A stretch of 47,167 nucleotides of DNA from an uncultured Oscillospiraceae bacterium. Its GTDB lineage: Bacteria > Bacillota > Clostridia > Oscillospirales > Oscillospiraceae. The notes under the pieces were generated by a model that saw only the letters and a list, made by a program, of their open reading frames with translations, was not told the DNA's origin and did not search any database. The stretch's first letter is position 1; each line of letters begins with the position of its first letter. Location of the stretch: contig CALWXH010000007.1 of assembly GCA_944385465.1 (NCBI GenBank), forward strand, positions 1 through 47,167, read 5' to 3'. Positions 23,419 to 32,740 of the stretch are shown one piece after another. The position numbers and the translations under genes are program-made.

Positions 23419-24036
23419 TCACCGCACAAAATTTGTCACCAGACGTTTTTCCTTTTCCGGCAGGCCATACGCCTGCCTGCCCAGCGCAATGCTCTTCATC
23501 AGGAACGCCATGTTCCGGGCCAGGGCCCGCACCGTCTGCATCCCCTCTTCGTCCCGGACCGCCTCGCCGGGCAGCAGGCCGTGAACGCTGTTCCAGTACT
23601 GGCTGGAGGCCACCGGCATGCCGCTGATGGTAAAGAACTTGTTCAGCTCATCAAAGGCGGCGGACAGGCCGCCCCGGCGGGCGGCCACCACCGCGGCCCC
23701 CACCTTCATGGTCTTGTCAAAGGAGGTGGAGTAGAACAGCCGGGTGAGCGCCGCCACCAGCGTGGCATTGGCCGAGGCATAGTAGACCGGGCTGCCCACC
23801 ACCAGGCCGTCGCAGGCCTGGAATTTCGGCGCCAGCTCATTGACGATATCGTCAAACACACATTTGCCCGTCTGGGCGCACTTTCCACAGGCAACACAGC
23901 CATGAACCGCCAGACCGCCCACCTGGATCAGCTCTGTTTCCAGCCCTTCGGCGGCAAAGATCTTCTCCATTTTCCTCAGGGCGGCGGCGGTATTCCCATT
24001 GGCTCTGGGGCTGCCGTTCAGCATCAGGATTTTCAT
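23419..24036 (-). CDS. NAD(P)H-dependent FMN reductase / iron-sulfur flavoprotein family
   Basis: A 205-residue flavodoxin-fold protein. The N-terminal FMN phosphate loop is LNGSPRANGNTAAAL, and the cysteine group CVACGKCAQTGKC (residues ~49-61) follows the layout of the iron-sulfur flavoprotein/NADPH-dependent FMN reductase family. GSPVYYASANATLVAALTRL is the second FMN contact. Such proteins shuttle electrons or reduce quinones in anaerobes. The specific substrate is unknown. The start is ATG 24036 with GGGGAG upstream. It lies in one run with topA (29 bp) and trmFO (GTGA overlap or 5-bp gap), which seems an accidental grouping. Confidence 0.87.
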   Translation of the reverse strand: MKILMLNGSPRANGNTAAALRKMEKIFAAEGLETELIQVGGLAVHGCVACGKCAQTGKCVFDDIVNELAPKFQACDGLVVGSPVYYASANATLVAALTRLFYSTSFDKTMKVGAAVVAARRGGLSAAFDELNKFFTISGMPVASSQYWNSVHGLLPGEAVRDEEGMQTVRALARNMAFLMKSIALGRQAYGLPEKEKRLVTNFVR

Positions 24037-24065
24037 GGTCTGCCACTCCCCTGTCTCCACTCCGG

Positions 24066-26378
24066 TCATTCCTCCGGGAGGTCTTTTTCCGTCTTCTTGG
24101 CCGGTGCCTTCCTTGTGGCCGTGCTCTTCTTCGCCGCCGGCTTCTTGGCCGCGGTTTTCTTCGTGGCGGTCTTCTTGGCCGCGGTCTTTTTGGTGGGCGC
24201 CTGTGCCGTTCCTTCCTCCGCAGCCGCGTCGGCGGTCTTTTTCACATAGCCGCCCCGCTTTTCCTCCGGGGTGAAGTTGGAGCACGCCTCATTGATGCAG
24301 AAGGGCCGCTTGAAGCCGCGGCCGGACTTCTTGAACATGGTCTGGCCGCACACAGGGCAGTTGTCCTTCACCGGCACATCCCAGGTCATAAAATCGCACC
24401 GGCGGGACTCATCCTTGCTGTTCAGATGCTCACAGCAGTAATAGGTGTACTGTTTTCCCGACTTCTTGCTCACCCCGGTGCGCTTCACCAGCCGGGCGCC
24501 GCACTTGGGGCACTTGCCGGGCATCTCCACCACCAGCGGCATGGTGAAGTTGCACTCCGGCCAGCCAGGGCAGGCCAGGAAGCGGCCGAAGCGGCCGGAC
24601 TTCACCACCAGGTTGCGCCCGCACTGGGGACAGATCTCCTCCGTCACCTCGTCGGGTACCTTGATGCGCTCGCCGTCCAGCTCTTTCTCCGCCTTGGCCA
24701 GCTCCGCCTCAAAGTCCCGGTAGAAGTCGCTCATCAGCTGCTTCCACCGAACCTCGCCGGACTCCACCTTGTCCAGCTGGCTCTCCATCTGGGCGGTGAA
24801 ATCCGGATCCACAATGTCAGAAAACTTATCCTTCATCAGCCCTGTGACCACTTCCCCCAGGGGGGTGGGGCGCAGGTAGCGCCCCTCCTTCACCACATAC
24901 TCCCGGTCGGTGATGGTGGAGATGGTGGGGGCGTAGGTGGAGGGCCGGCCGATCCCCCGCTCCTCCAGGGCCCGGATGAGGGTGGCCTCGGTATACCGGG
25001 CGGGGGGCTGGGTGAAGTGCTGGGCAGGGGTGAGCTCGTTGAGCTTCAGCTCCTCCCCCTCCTTCAGGTCGGGCAGCGGAGACTGGGGCTCCTCCTCGTC
25101 CTCATCCCGGCTCTCCTCGTAGACGGCCGTAAAGCCGTTGAACTTCACAGACGAGTGGTTTGCGCGGAACTGATAGCCGGCGGATTCCACCTCGATGGAC
25201 ACGCTGTCATAGACCGCGGCGGACATCTGGCAGGCCAGGAAACGGCTCCAGATCAGCTTGTAGAGCCGGTACTGCTCACTGGTGAGGTCTTTTTTCACCT
25301 GCTCCGGGGTGAGATTCACATCGGAGGGGCGGATGGCCTCGTGGGCGTCCTGGGCGTTGCCCTTGGCCTTGAAGTGCCGGGCCTTCCCCGGATGGTACTG
25401 GGCTCCGTAACGCCCCACAATGAAGGTCTTGGCCGCGGCCAGCGCCTCCTCAGACAGGCGCAGGGAGTCGGTACGCATGTAGGTGATGAGACCCACGGTG
25501 CCCTCTCCTTCAATGTCCACGCCCTCATAGAGCTGCTGGGCGATGGACATGGTGCGCCGGGGGGCCATATTCAGCTTCCGGGACGCCTCCTGCTGGAGGG
25601 TGGAGGTGATAAAGGGCGGGGCCGGATTGCGGCTCTTGTCCTGCCGTTTGACGCTGGCCACCCGGAACTGTCCGCCCCGGACGGCCTGGGCCACCCGCTC
25701 CGTCTCCTCCTGGCTGCCCAGCTCCATCTTCTTGCCTTTCCCGTAGAACTCAGCTTTGAAGCCGCCCAGATTGGGGGCAATGCGGGAGAGGTCCGCGGTG
25801 AGGCTCCAGTACTCCTTGGGCTGGAAGGCGTTGATCTCCTCTTCCCGCTCCACCACCAGGCGGGTGGCCACCGACTGCACCCGGCCGGCGGACAGCCCCC
25901 GGCGGATCTTTTTCCACAGCAGCGGGGAGAGCTGATAGCCCACAATCCGGTCCAGCACCCGGCGGGCCTGCTGGGCGTCCACCAGGTTCTGGTCGATCTG
26001 CCGGGGGTGGGCGATGGAGTCCTGCACCACCTTGCGGGTGATCTCATTGAAGGTCACCCGGCAGGTCTTTTCCTCAGGCACCCCCAGCACCGACTGCAGG
26101 TGCCAGGAGATGGCCTCTCCCTCCCGGTCAGGGTCGGTGGCCAGGTACACTTTCTCGCTGGCCTTGGCGGCCTTTCTCAGATCGGCGATGGTGTCCGCCT
26201 TGGCCTTGATGTCCTGGTAGTCCGGCTCGAAGGTGGTCACATCCACCCCCAGCTTGCTCTTGGGCAGATCCCGGACATGGCCCATGGACGCCTTTACCTG
26301 AAAGTCCGGGCCCAGGTATTTGCCGATGGTCTTGGCCTTGGCCGGGGACTCCACGATCACTAAGTTCGTCTTTGCCAT
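24066..26378 (-). CDS. topA: DNA topoisomerase I
   Basis: Type IA topoisomerase that relaxes negative supercoils through a tyrosine-DNA intermediate. The N-terminal TOPRIM domain (VIVESPAKAKTIGKYLG, then ATDPDREGEAISWHL) is followed by the catalytic Tyr300 in GLITYMRTDSLRLS. Three C-terminal zinc-ribbon motifs follow (CPQCG...CPGWPEC; CPKCG...CC; CPVCG...CINEAC). The last ~60 residues are a tandem Lys/Ala/Thr repeat (KKTAAKKTATKKTAAKK), like histone-H1-type tails. The 770 residues fit a three-finger enzyme. The ATG at 26378 lies 10 bp after dprA, the classic dprA-topA-trmFO order of Firmicutes, here with a flavoprotein gene inserted between topA and trmFO. Confidence 0.97.
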   Translation of the reverse strand: MAKTNLVIVESPAKAKTIGKYLGPDFQVKASMGHVRDLPKSKLGVDVTTFEPDYQDIKAKADTIADLRKAAKASEKVYLATDPDREGEAISWHLQSVLGVPEEKTCRVTFNEITRKVVQDSIAHPRQIDQNLVDAQQARRVLDRIVGYQLSPLLWKKIRRGLSAGRVQSVATRLVVEREEEINAFQPKEYWSLTADLSRIAPNLGGFKAEFYGKGKKMELGSQEETERVAQAVRGGQFRVASVKRQDKSRNPAPPFITSTLQQEASRKLNMAPRRTMSIAQQLYEGVDIEGEGTVGLITYMRTDSLRLSEEALAAAKTFIVGRYGAQYHPGKARHFKAKGNAQDAHEAIRPSDVNLTPEQVKKDLTSEQYRLYKLIWSRFLACQMSAAVYDSVSIEVESAGYQFRANHSSVKFNGFTAVYEESRDEDEEEPQSPLPDLKEGEELKLNELTPAQHFTQPPARYTEATLIRALEERGIGRPSTYAPTISTITDREYVVKEGRYLRPTPLGEVVTGLMKDKFSDIVDPDFTAQMESQLDKVESGEVRWKQLMSDFYRDFEAELAKAEKELDGERIKVPDEVTEEICPQCGRNLVVKSGRFGRFLACPGWPECNFTMPLVVEMPGKCPKCGARLVKRTGVSKKSGKQYTYYCCEHLNSKDESRRCDFMTWDVPVKDNCPVCGQTMFKKSGRGFKRPFCINEACSNFTPEEKRGGYVKKTADAAAEEGTAQAPTKKTAAKKTATKKTAAKKPAAKKSTATRKAPAKKTEKDLPEE

Positions 26379-26388
26379 AATGATATCC

Positions 26389-27639
26389 TTACTCCATTTT
26401 CAGTCTGACCGCCAGGGAGAAGCGTTTTCCGCTCTCCTCCCGCACGTATCCCTGCACCTGCAGAATGGTGAGGGCGGACAGTACCCGCCGGGCGGGCAGC
26501 TGGGTGCGCTCCACCACGTCGTCCGCCTTGACCGGTTGCTGGGTCAAGGCCAGCAGCACCGTCTGCTGATCGTCGGTGAGCTGCTCCCTGCATTCCTTCC
26601 AGTCAATATATGCCGCTTCCGGCTGGTTGTCAACCTCAATTTTCTCCTGGTCCCTCTGGCGGGTCCGCGGCTCCGGCCGCTGGGCCCGGGAGGATTCCGC
26701 CCCCTCCAGGCGCTGGGAGGCCACCTGGGGGTCCATGGTCCCCCGCCGCCCCAGTTTTCCTGGGAAGCGGTCATAAAATTCGCACAGGATGTCCTCCGCG
26801 CTGAGGATCAGCTTGGCCGCCCCCTCCTGGATCAGGCGGTTGGGCCCCTCACTGGCCGGGGCGTCCCACGGCCCGGGGACGGCAAAGACCTCCCGGTCCT
26901 GCTCCAGGGCGTGGCCCACGGTGTGGAGCGTGCCGCCGTATCGGGGGCTCTCCACCGCCACCACGCCCACGCTCAGGCCGCTGATGATGCGGTTGCGAAT
27001 GGGAAAGAAACTTCCCTTGTGCTCCGTGCCCGGCGGATTCTCCGAGATCAGCGCGCCGGCGGCGGCCACATCTTCATAGAGATAGCGGTGCTCCTTGGGA
27101 TAGACCACGTCGATCCCGCCCGCCAGCACGGACACCACCGTGCCGCCGGCCTGGAGCGCGCCCCGCACCGCCGCCGCGTCAATTCCCTGGGCCATGCCGG
27201 ACACCAGCACAGCGCCCCGGCGAACCAGTTCCATGGCCATCTGGGTGGCGGTGCGCACCCCGTAGGGCGTCGCCGAGCGGGTGCCCACCATGGCGATGGC
27301 CACCTCCTCGTCAAAGGCGATGGGCTTGCCCTTCCAGTACAGCACCGGAGGCGGCTGATGGATGGCGGCCAGCCGCCCGGGGTACATGGCGTCCTGCATG
27401 GTGAGAATCTGGATGCCCAGCCGGTCGCAGTCACCCAGGATCCGGTCCGCCCCCTCCAGGGATTTCTGGCACAGGGACTCCACAGCCGCCGCGCTCAGCC
27501 CCTCGATGAGCTTAAACTCCTCCCGGTCGGAAAAATAGGCGCGCTCCGGGGAGCCGAAGTGATCCAGCACCGCGGTGAGGTGCCGGCCCGTCAGCCCCTT
27601 TCTGGTGGTCAGCCAAAGCCAGTATTTCAGGTTCGCCAT
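26389..27639 (-). CDS. dprA: DNA-processing protein DprA
   Basis: Binds incoming single-stranded DNA and loads RecA during transformation or plasmid entry. The Rossmann-like core has AMVGTRSATPYGVRTATQMA, VLVSGMAQGIDAAAVRGALQ, VLAGGIDVVYPKEHRYLY and FPIRNRIISGLSVGVVAVES, all typical. An N-terminal helix-hairpin-helix region and a C-terminal winged-helix (RVLSALTILQVQGYV) complete the 416 residues. It sits 10 bp upstream of topA. No other competence gene is in the window. The start is the ATG at 27639 with GGGAGG upstream. Confidence 0.95.
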   Translation of the reverse strand: MANLKYWLWLTTRKGLTGRHLTAVLDHFGSPERAYFSDREEFKLIEGLSAAAVESLCQKSLEGADRILGDCDRLGIQILTMQDAMYPGRLAAIHQPPPVLYWKGKPIAFDEEVAIAMVGTRSATPYGVRTATQMAMELVRRGAVLVSGMAQGIDAAAVRGALQAGGTVVSVLAGGIDVVYPKEHRYLYEDVAAAGALISENPPGTEHKGSFFPIRNRIISGLSVGVVAVESPRYGGTLHTVGHALEQDREVFAVPGPWDAPASEGPNRLIQEGAAKLILSAEDILCEFYDRFPGKLGRRGTMDPQVASQRLEGAESSRAQRPEPRTRQRDQEKIEVDNQPEAAYIDWKECREQLTDDQQTVLLALTQQPVKADDVVERTQLPARRVLSALTILQVQGYVREESGKRFSLAVRLKME

Positions 27640-27687
27640 GGAAATCCTCCCTTTCTCAGCAGGTTTTCGGTCCGCTCCGCCGTCATC

Positions 27688-28458
27688 TTACAGGTTGCCT
27701 CGGCCCATCTCCCACAGCACCACGGCGGCGGCCACAGCGGCGTTCAGCGACTCGCACCGGGCCGTCATGGGGATGCGCAGCGTGCCCCGGCACAGCTCCA
27801 GCGCCTGCCGGGATACCCCGTGGCCCTCGCTGCCGATGACCACAGCGCAGCGGCTCAGATCCATCTGCCGCACATCCCGGCAGGGATTCCCCAGGGCAGC
27901 CGCGTACAGAGGCAGCCCGGCCGCGGACAGCTTTTCCGCCGCCGCGCCCAGCTCCTCCTCATACACCGGCAGGCGAAAGGCCGCGCCCATGGTGGAGCGC
28001 ACCGTCTTGGGGCTCCAGGGATCGGCACAGCCGGGGCCCAGGATCAGGCCATCCGCGCCGAAGGCGTCCGCCGTGCGCCAGATGGTGCCCACGTTGCCCG
28101 GGTCCTGCACGCCGTCCAGAATCAGATAGCGGCTTCCCTCGGGCCTCTCCGGCAGCGCGCGCTGGGGGATTCTGGCCAGAAACAGCACCCCCTGGGGCGT
28201 TCTGGTGTCCGCGGCGTAGGCCAGCAGCTCACCGGGCACCCGGGCCGTGCGCACCTGCGGCGGCAGGGCGGGCAGCGGGCAGTCCTCCGAACAGATCACG
28301 CTGTCCAGCTCCACGCCCCAGCGCAGCGCCTCCTCCAGCAGCTTGGGCCCCTCCCCCAGCAGCACCCCCTCTTCCCGCCGGGCGGAGCGCTTGTCCCGCA
28401 GCCGCCGCACCCGGGCAATGAGGGGATTGCTCCGGCTGGTAATGCGCTCTGCCGTCAT
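27688..28458 (-). CDS. RNA 2'-O-methyltransferase, SpoU/TrmH family
   Basis: A SPOUT-fold methyltransferase using S-adenosylmethionine to methylate a ribose in rRNA or tRNA. Family motifs are DGVQDPGNVGTIWRTADAFG (motif 1), VVIGSEGHGVS (motif 2) and SLNAAVAAAVVLWEM (motif 3). The N-terminal ~90 residues form the SpoU substrate-binding domain. It has 256 residues. The target (RlmB-type 23S rRNA, or other) cannot be assigned by sight. The ATG at 28458 overlaps the ktrA stop (ATGA), so it is translated with the potassium genes. Confidence 0.92.
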   Translation of the reverse strand: MTAERITSRSNPLIARVRRLRDKRSARREEGVLLGEGPKLLEEALRWGVELDSVICSEDCPLPALPPQVRTARVPGELLAYAADTRTPQGVLFLARIPQRALPERPEGSRYLILDGVQDPGNVGTIWRTADAFGADGLILGPGCADPWSPKTVRSTMGAAFRLPVYEEELGAAAEKLSAAGLPLYAAALGNPCRDVRQMDLSRCAVVIGSEGHGVSRQALELCRGTLRIPMTARCESLNAAVAAAVVLWEMGRGNL

Positions 28459-29102
28459 TTCCCGCACAGGGCGCTGATATCGGAATCCCGGCCCAGAACG
28501 ATGAGCTTGTCCTCCCCGGACAAAACCCAATCCGCCCCCGGGGCCACGTGCATCTCGCTGCCCCGGCGCACGGCGATGATATTGACCTTGTACTTGGCCC
28601 GCACGTCCATCTCCCGGATGGTCCGCTTGGCCCACCCCTCGGGCAGGTCCACCTCCACGATGGCAAACTCCGGGGAGAGCTCGATGAAGTTCAGGATGTT
28701 GGAGCGGGCCAGGCCCTGGGCAGTCTTGATGCCCATCTCATGCTCGGGGAACACCACCCGGTCCGCCCCCAGCTTTTCCAGCAGGCGCTGGTGAACGTGG
28801 CTCTGGGCCTTGCAGATCACCTTGGGAACGCCGGCCTCTTTCAGGCGCATGGTGATGAGGGCGCTGCTGCCCACATCGTCCCCCACCGTGACCACGGCGC
28901 AGTCATAGTCCTGGATGCCGATGGCCTGGAGAACGGCCGGATCCCGGCCGTCCCCCGTCACAGCGTGGGTGACATAGTCGGCGATGTTCTGCACGTTTTC
29001 GCTCTTCACATCCATGGCAAGCACGTCCTTGCCCACGGCGTACAGCTCCCGGGCCACAGCGGTGCCGAATCTGCCCAGACCGATGACGATAAAGTTTTTC
29101 AT
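28455..29102 (-). CDS. ktrA: Potassium uptake regulatory subunit KtrA/TrkA (RCK domains)
   Basis: A cytoplasmic gating ring subunit that controls the KtrB channel in response to nucleotides. The N-terminal Rossmann domain has FIVIGLGRFGTAVARELYAV and the acidic end of strand 2 (VLAMDVKSENVQNIADYVTH). A C-terminal RCK_C domain (VDLPEGWAKRTIREMDVRAK) follows. It has 215 residues, typical of KtrA rather than the doubled TrkA. The start is ATG 29102 with GGAGG ten bases upstream. It lies right after ktrB. In many Firmicutes this ring also binds c-di-AMP; the C-terminal domain is the site, but this cannot be judged here. Confidence 0.94.
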   Translation of the reverse strand: MKNFIVIGLGRFGTAVARELYAVGKDVLAMDVKSENVQNIADYVTHAVTGDGRDPAVLQAIGIQDYDCAVVTVGDDVGSSALITMRLKEAGVPKVICKAQSHVHQRLLEKLGADRVVFPEHEMGIKTAQGLARSNILNFIELSPEFAIVEVDLPEGWAKRTIREMDVRAKYKVNIIAVRRGSEMHVAPGADWVLSGEDKLIVLGRDSDISALCGK

Positions 29103-29168
29103 AACACAATGACCTCCGTCCGCCTTGCGGCGTAATTCCCCTGGGGGATGATAGGGATGGTGATGCAC

Positions 29169-30518
29169 TCAGCCGATCATCACGTCGGCCGTGGGATAGC
29201 TGATCTTGCTCTTGGCGGGATTCTGCGCCAGGAAGGCCAGGGAGAAGGACACAAAGCCCACCCGGCCGAAATACATCAGAAGAATCAGGATGCTGTGGGA
29301 CGCTGTGCCCAGCTCAGGCGTGATGCCGGTGGTCACGCCCACGGTGGCCATGGCGGACGCCGTCTCATAGGCCGCGGCCAGATAGGGCACGTTGTCCAGC
29401 ACCGCGATGGCAATGGAGGCCGCCAGGAACAGGAACGCCACCACCAGCACCAGGGTCACGGCGGAGAGCACCTTTTCCTGGGGAATGGTGCGTCCCCGCA
29501 CCGTCACGTTGGATCTGCCCCGCATGCCCGAGCGCAGGGTGAGCAGGAGTACGCCCACCGTCCCCGTCTTCAGGCCGCCGGCGCAGGAGCCGGAGGAGCC
29601 GCCGGTGAGCATCAGCAGGATGCACATGACGATGGAGACGTCGGTGAGCGCCCCCTGGCTGATGCTGTAAAAGCCCGCGGTGCGCAGGGTGGTGGACTGG
29701 AACAGGGCATTGAGCAGGCTCTGCCCGAAGGGCATGGAGGCCATGGTGCCGGCGTTGTCGTATTCGCTCAGTAGGAAAAACAGCGTGCCGAAGGCCAGCA
29801 GGAACAGGGTCATCACAATGACCATCTTGCTGTACAGAGACAGCCGCCTCCAGCTGCGCCGCCGCTTGATCTCCTCCCAGACAAAGAAGCCCAGGCCGCC
29901 GCAGGCGATGAGCGCGGTCACCGTGAGCAGCACCACCGGGTGGTCGTCATAGGTGGACAGGCTGCCGATCTTCTCGGTGCCGAAAATGTCAAAGCCGGCA
30001 TTGCAAAAGGCGGAGATGGAGGTGAATACCCCCTTCCAGATGGCCTCCGCCCCATACCGCGGCCAGAAGCACGCTGTGAGGATAGCGGCGCCCACCCCTT
30101 CAAAGGCAAAGGTGGTGGCCAGGGCTCCGCGCACCAGCCGGGCCGTGTCGCCCATATCATTCAGATTGAAATTGGAGGCCGCCATGAGCCGCTGGCTCAG
30201 GGACAGCTTCCGCTTCACCATCAGGGCCATGAGGAAAATGATGCTCATGAATCCCAGGCCGCCGATCTGGATCAGCAGGATGATTACCACCTGGCCGAAC
30301 AGCGTCCAGGCGGACAGCGTGTCCACCAGGATCAGCCCCGTCACACAGGTGGCAGAGGTGGAGGTAAACAGGGCCGTCATCAGGCCGCAGCTCTCTCCGG
30401 ATACGGAGGAGATCGGCAGCATCAGCAGCAGGGTGCCGCACAGAATAACAAGGGCGAAAGAGATGGCCACCACCTGCGTGGCACGCAGGACCCGCCTCTT
30501 TTTCGTTCTGGTGTTCAA
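29169..30518 (-). CDS. ktrB: Potassium uptake channel subunit KtrB/TrkH
   Basis: Cytoplasmic membrane K+ (Na+-dependent) transporter of 449 residues. The four pore loops of the family are visible: TSTSATCVTGLILVDTLS, SISAFCNAGFDIFG, STTLRTAGFYSI and ASAMATVGVTTGITPELG. About eight to ten transmembrane helices surround them. The start is best placed at a TTG at 30518, because GAGGTG sits six bases before it; a GTG at 30527 has its ribosome site too close. It precedes ktrA. Only 25 bases separate the lysS terminator from the start codon, so no promoter fits between them. Confidence 0.94.
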   Translation of the reverse strand: MNTRTKKRRVLRATQVVAISFALVILCGTLLLMLPISSVSGESCGLMTALFTSTSATCVTGLILVDTLSAWTLFGQVVIILLIQIGGLGFMSIIFLMALMVKRKLSLSQRLMAASNFNLNDMGDTARLVRGALATTFAFEGVGAAILTACFWPRYGAEAIWKGVFTSISAFCNAGFDIFGTEKIGSLSTYDDHPVVLLTVTALIACGGLGFFVWEEIKRRRSWRRLSLYSKMVIVMTLFLLAFGTLFFLLSEYDNAGTMASMPFGQSLLNALFQSTTLRTAGFYSISQGALTDVSIVMCILLMLTGGSSGSCAGGLKTGTVGVLLLTLRSGMRGRSNVTVRGRTIPQEKVLSAVTLVLVVAFLFLAASIAIAVLDNVPYLAAAYETASAMATVGVTTGITPELGTASHSILILLMYFGRVGFVSFSLAFLAQNPAKSKISYPTADVMIG

Positions 30519-30543
30519 TGGATTCACCTCATTGCAGATATGC

Positions 30544-30581
30544 AAAAGCATACCGGTGAAAGCTTCTCCCGGTATGCTTTT
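30544..30581 (-). terminator. Terminator-like hairpin between lysS and ktrB
   Basis: A 13-bp perfect stem, AAAAGCATACCGG with CCGGTATGCTTTT (30544-30556, 30569-30581), follows the lysS stop by 4 bases. The T-run is only four bases and is part of the stem, so read-through into ktrB is likely. Confidence 0.65.
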
Positions 30582-30585
30582 ATCA

Positions 30586-32094
30586 TCAATCTAAGGGCTT
30601 CATGGTGGGGAAGAGCAGCACTTCCCGGATGGAATCGTTGTTGGTGAGCAGCATCACACACCGGTCGATCCCGATACCCAGGCCACCGGTGGGGGGCAGA
30701 CCGTATTCCAGCGCGGTGATATAGTCCTCGTCCATCATGCCGGCCTCTTCGTCGCCGTGCTCCCGCAGCTCCACCTGGCGCTGGAAGCGCTGGCGCTGAT
30801 CCACCGGGTCATTGAGCTCGGAGAAGGCGTTGCCCATCTCGTTGCAGCAGATGAACAGCTCAAACCGCTCTGTCAGGCGGGGATCCTTTACAGAACGCTT
30901 GGCCAGGGGCGAAACATCCACGGGGTGCATGGTGATGAAGGTGGGCTGAATCAGCTTGTCCTCCACCTTCTGGTCAAAGACCTCGTACAGGGCGTTGCCC
31001 CAGGTGGCGGGGGCAGTCTCCGGCAGCTCCACGCCGATGGACTTGGCCATGGCCACCGCCTTGGCGTCGTCCGGCTCGGCCATGAAGTCCAGGCCGGTGT
31101 ACTCCTTCACCGCCTCCGCCATGGTCATCCGGGGCCAGCCGGGGGTGAGGTCCAGCTGTCTGCCCTGCCACTCCAGTTGGTAGGTACCCAGCAGCTTCGC
31201 CGCGGCGGAGGAGAGCAGTTCCTCAAACAGGTCCATCATATCGTTGAAGTCGGCATAGGCCTGATAGAGCTCCACCGTGGTAAACTCCGGGTTGTGCTTG
31301 GTGTCCATCCCCTCATTCCGGAAGATGCGGCCGATCTCGTATACCCGTTCCAGGCCGCCCACCACCAGCCGCTTCAGGTGCAGCTCGGTGGCAATGCGCA
31401 GGTACATATCAATGTCTAAGGTATTGTGGTGGGTGATAAAGGGCCGGGCGGTGGCGCCGCCGGAAATGGTGTTAAGCACCGGGGTCTCCACCTCCATGTA
31501 GCCCCGCCCGTCCAAAAAGTCCCGGACATGCTTGATGAACTTGGATCGGATCTCGAAGGTGCGGCGCACCTCCGGATTGACGATCAGATCCACATACCGC
31601 TGGCGGCAGCGGGTCTCCACATCGGTCAGGCCGTGGAACTTCTCCGGCAGGGGCAGCAGGGACTTGGCCAGCAGGGTGATGGTCTTGGCCTTGAGGGAGA
31701 TCTCTCCCCGCTTGGTGCGGAACACCTCGCCCTCCACGCCCACAATGTCACCGATGTCATACTTCTTGAAGGCGGCCAGGGCCTCCTCCCCCACGTCGTC
31801 GATGCGGACATAGAGCTGAATGCGGCCGGCGCCGTCCTGCAGGTCGGAGAACACCGCCTTGCCCATGCCCCGCTTGCTCATGAGCCGGCCGGCCAGGCGG
31901 GCAGTCTGCCCCTCCAGCTCCTCAAAGCGCTCCTTGATCTCGGCGCTGTGGTGGGTGACATCGTACTTGGTCTGGGCAAAGGGATCCTTCCCCGCCTGGC
32001 GCAGTTCTTCCAGCTTATCTCTGCGGATCTGAAGCAGCTCCGGCAGGGAGGGCTCCTCCTGGACCGGCTGGGCTTGCTTGTTCTGATCAGACAT
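30586..32094 (-). CDS. lysS: Lysyl-tRNA synthetase (class II)
   Basis: Charges tRNA-Lys with lysine. The N-terminal OB-fold anticodon-binding domain ([20 protein letters not shown]) is followed by the class II catalytic core: [20 protein letters not shown] (motif 1), [20 protein letters not shown] (motif 2) and [15 protein letters not shown] (motif 3). It has 502 residues, the usual length. The start is the ATG at 32094, with AAAGGAGAG upstream. It follows greA by 36 bases, a pairing common in Firmicutes, and is driven by the greA promoter at 32697-32725. No T-box leader is present. Confidence 0.96.
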   Translation of the reverse strand: MSDQNKQAQPVQEEPSLPELLQIRRDKLEELRQAGKDPFAQTKYDVTHHSAEIKERFEELEGQTARLAGRLMSKRGMGKAVFSDLQDGAGRIQLYVRIDDVGEEALAAFKKYDIGDIVGVEGEVFRTKRGEISLKAKTITLLAKSLLPLPEKFHGLTDVETRCRQRYVDLIVNPEVRRTFEIRSKFIKHVRDFLDGRGYMEVETPVLNTISGGATARPFITHHNTLDIDMYLRIATELHLKRLVVGGLERVYEIGRIFRNEGMDTKHNPEFTTVELYQAYADFNDMMDLFEELLSSAAAKLLGTYQLEWQGRQLDLTPGWPRMTMAEAVKEYTGLDFMAEPDDAKAVAMAKSIGVELPETAPATWGNALYEVFDQKVEDKLIQPTFITMHPVDVSPLAKRSVKDPRLTERFELFICCNEMGNAFSELNDPVDQRQRFQRQVELREHGDEEAGMMDEDYITALEYGLPPTGGLGIGIDRCVMLLTNNDSIREVLLFPTMKPLD

Positions 32095-32130
32095 GGCAGT
32101 CTCTCCTTTTTCTTTGGTCAACGGGGGCAC

Positions 32131-32604
32131 TCAGCGCTGAATGTCCACCACTTTGTACTCGATGTTGCCCGCGGGGGCCTCCACAATGACAGTCTCCCCG
32201 ATGGCCTTGCCCAGCAGGGCCTTGCCGAAGGGGGACTCCTCGGAAATGCGGCCATTCATGGGATCCGCCTCCTGGGAACCCACCACCTCGTAGGTCTCCT
32301 GCTCCCCCATCTCCATGTCCTCCACGGTGATCTTGCTGCCCAGGCGGACGGTGTTGGTGTCGCTGTCCTCCTCTTCGATGACAGAGCAGTTGGCCAGGAT
32401 GTTCTCCAGCTCCGCGATACGGGAGTAGAGCTTGCCCTGCTCGTTCTTGGCTTCGTCGTACTCGCTGTTCTCGCTGAGGTCGCCGAAGGAACGGGCCTCC
32501 TTGATCTGGTCGGCCACTTCCCGCTCCCGGACGGTTTTCAGGTAGCTGAGCTCGTTTTTCAGCTCCTCCAGACGGGCGGCGCTCAGCTTGTATTCTTTTG
32601 CCAT
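32131..32604 (-). CDS. greA: Transcription elongation factor GreA
   Basis: Rescues backtracked RNA polymerase by stimulating cleavage of the RNA 3' end. The N-terminal coiled coil carries the tip motif (ARSFGDLSENSEYDEAKNEQ, with the two acidic residues that enter the catalytic channel), and the C-terminal FKBP-like domain has the conserved SEESPFGKALLGKAIGETVI. It has 157 residues, the standard length. The start is the ATG at 32604. It is the first gene of the greA-lysS operon, with a consensus promoter about 90 bp upstream. Confidence 0.97.
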   Translation of the reverse strand: MAKEYKLSAARLEELKNELSYLKTVREREVADQIKEARSFGDLSENSEYDEAKNEQGKLYSRIAELENILANCSVIEEEDSDTNTVRLGSKITVEDMEMGEQETYEVVGSQEADPMNGRISEESPFGKALLGKAIGETVIVEAPAGNIEYKVVDIQR

Positions 32605-32696
32605 GGTGTATACATCCTTTCAGACACGCAAACTGACCCAAAGGCCGCGGCTACAGCATTCGGGTCGAATCATTTTTAATATGGTATTGCTAAGGC

Positions 32697-32725
32697 ATTA
32701 TAGTGACTTTCCCGTCTTTTGTCAA
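32697..32725 (-). promoter_or_regulatory. Promoter of greA-lysS
   Basis: On the minus strand: TTGACA (32720-32725), a 17-bp spacer and TATAAT (32697-32702), a full consensus sigma-A promoter. Confidence 0.93.
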
Positions 32726-32740
32726 GGGGGTCCACGCCGG

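Noticed and set aside
30518-30585. c-di-AMP riboswitch upstream of ktrB
   Set aside because: There are fewer than 70 bases between lysS and ktrB, all explained by the hairpin and ribosome site.
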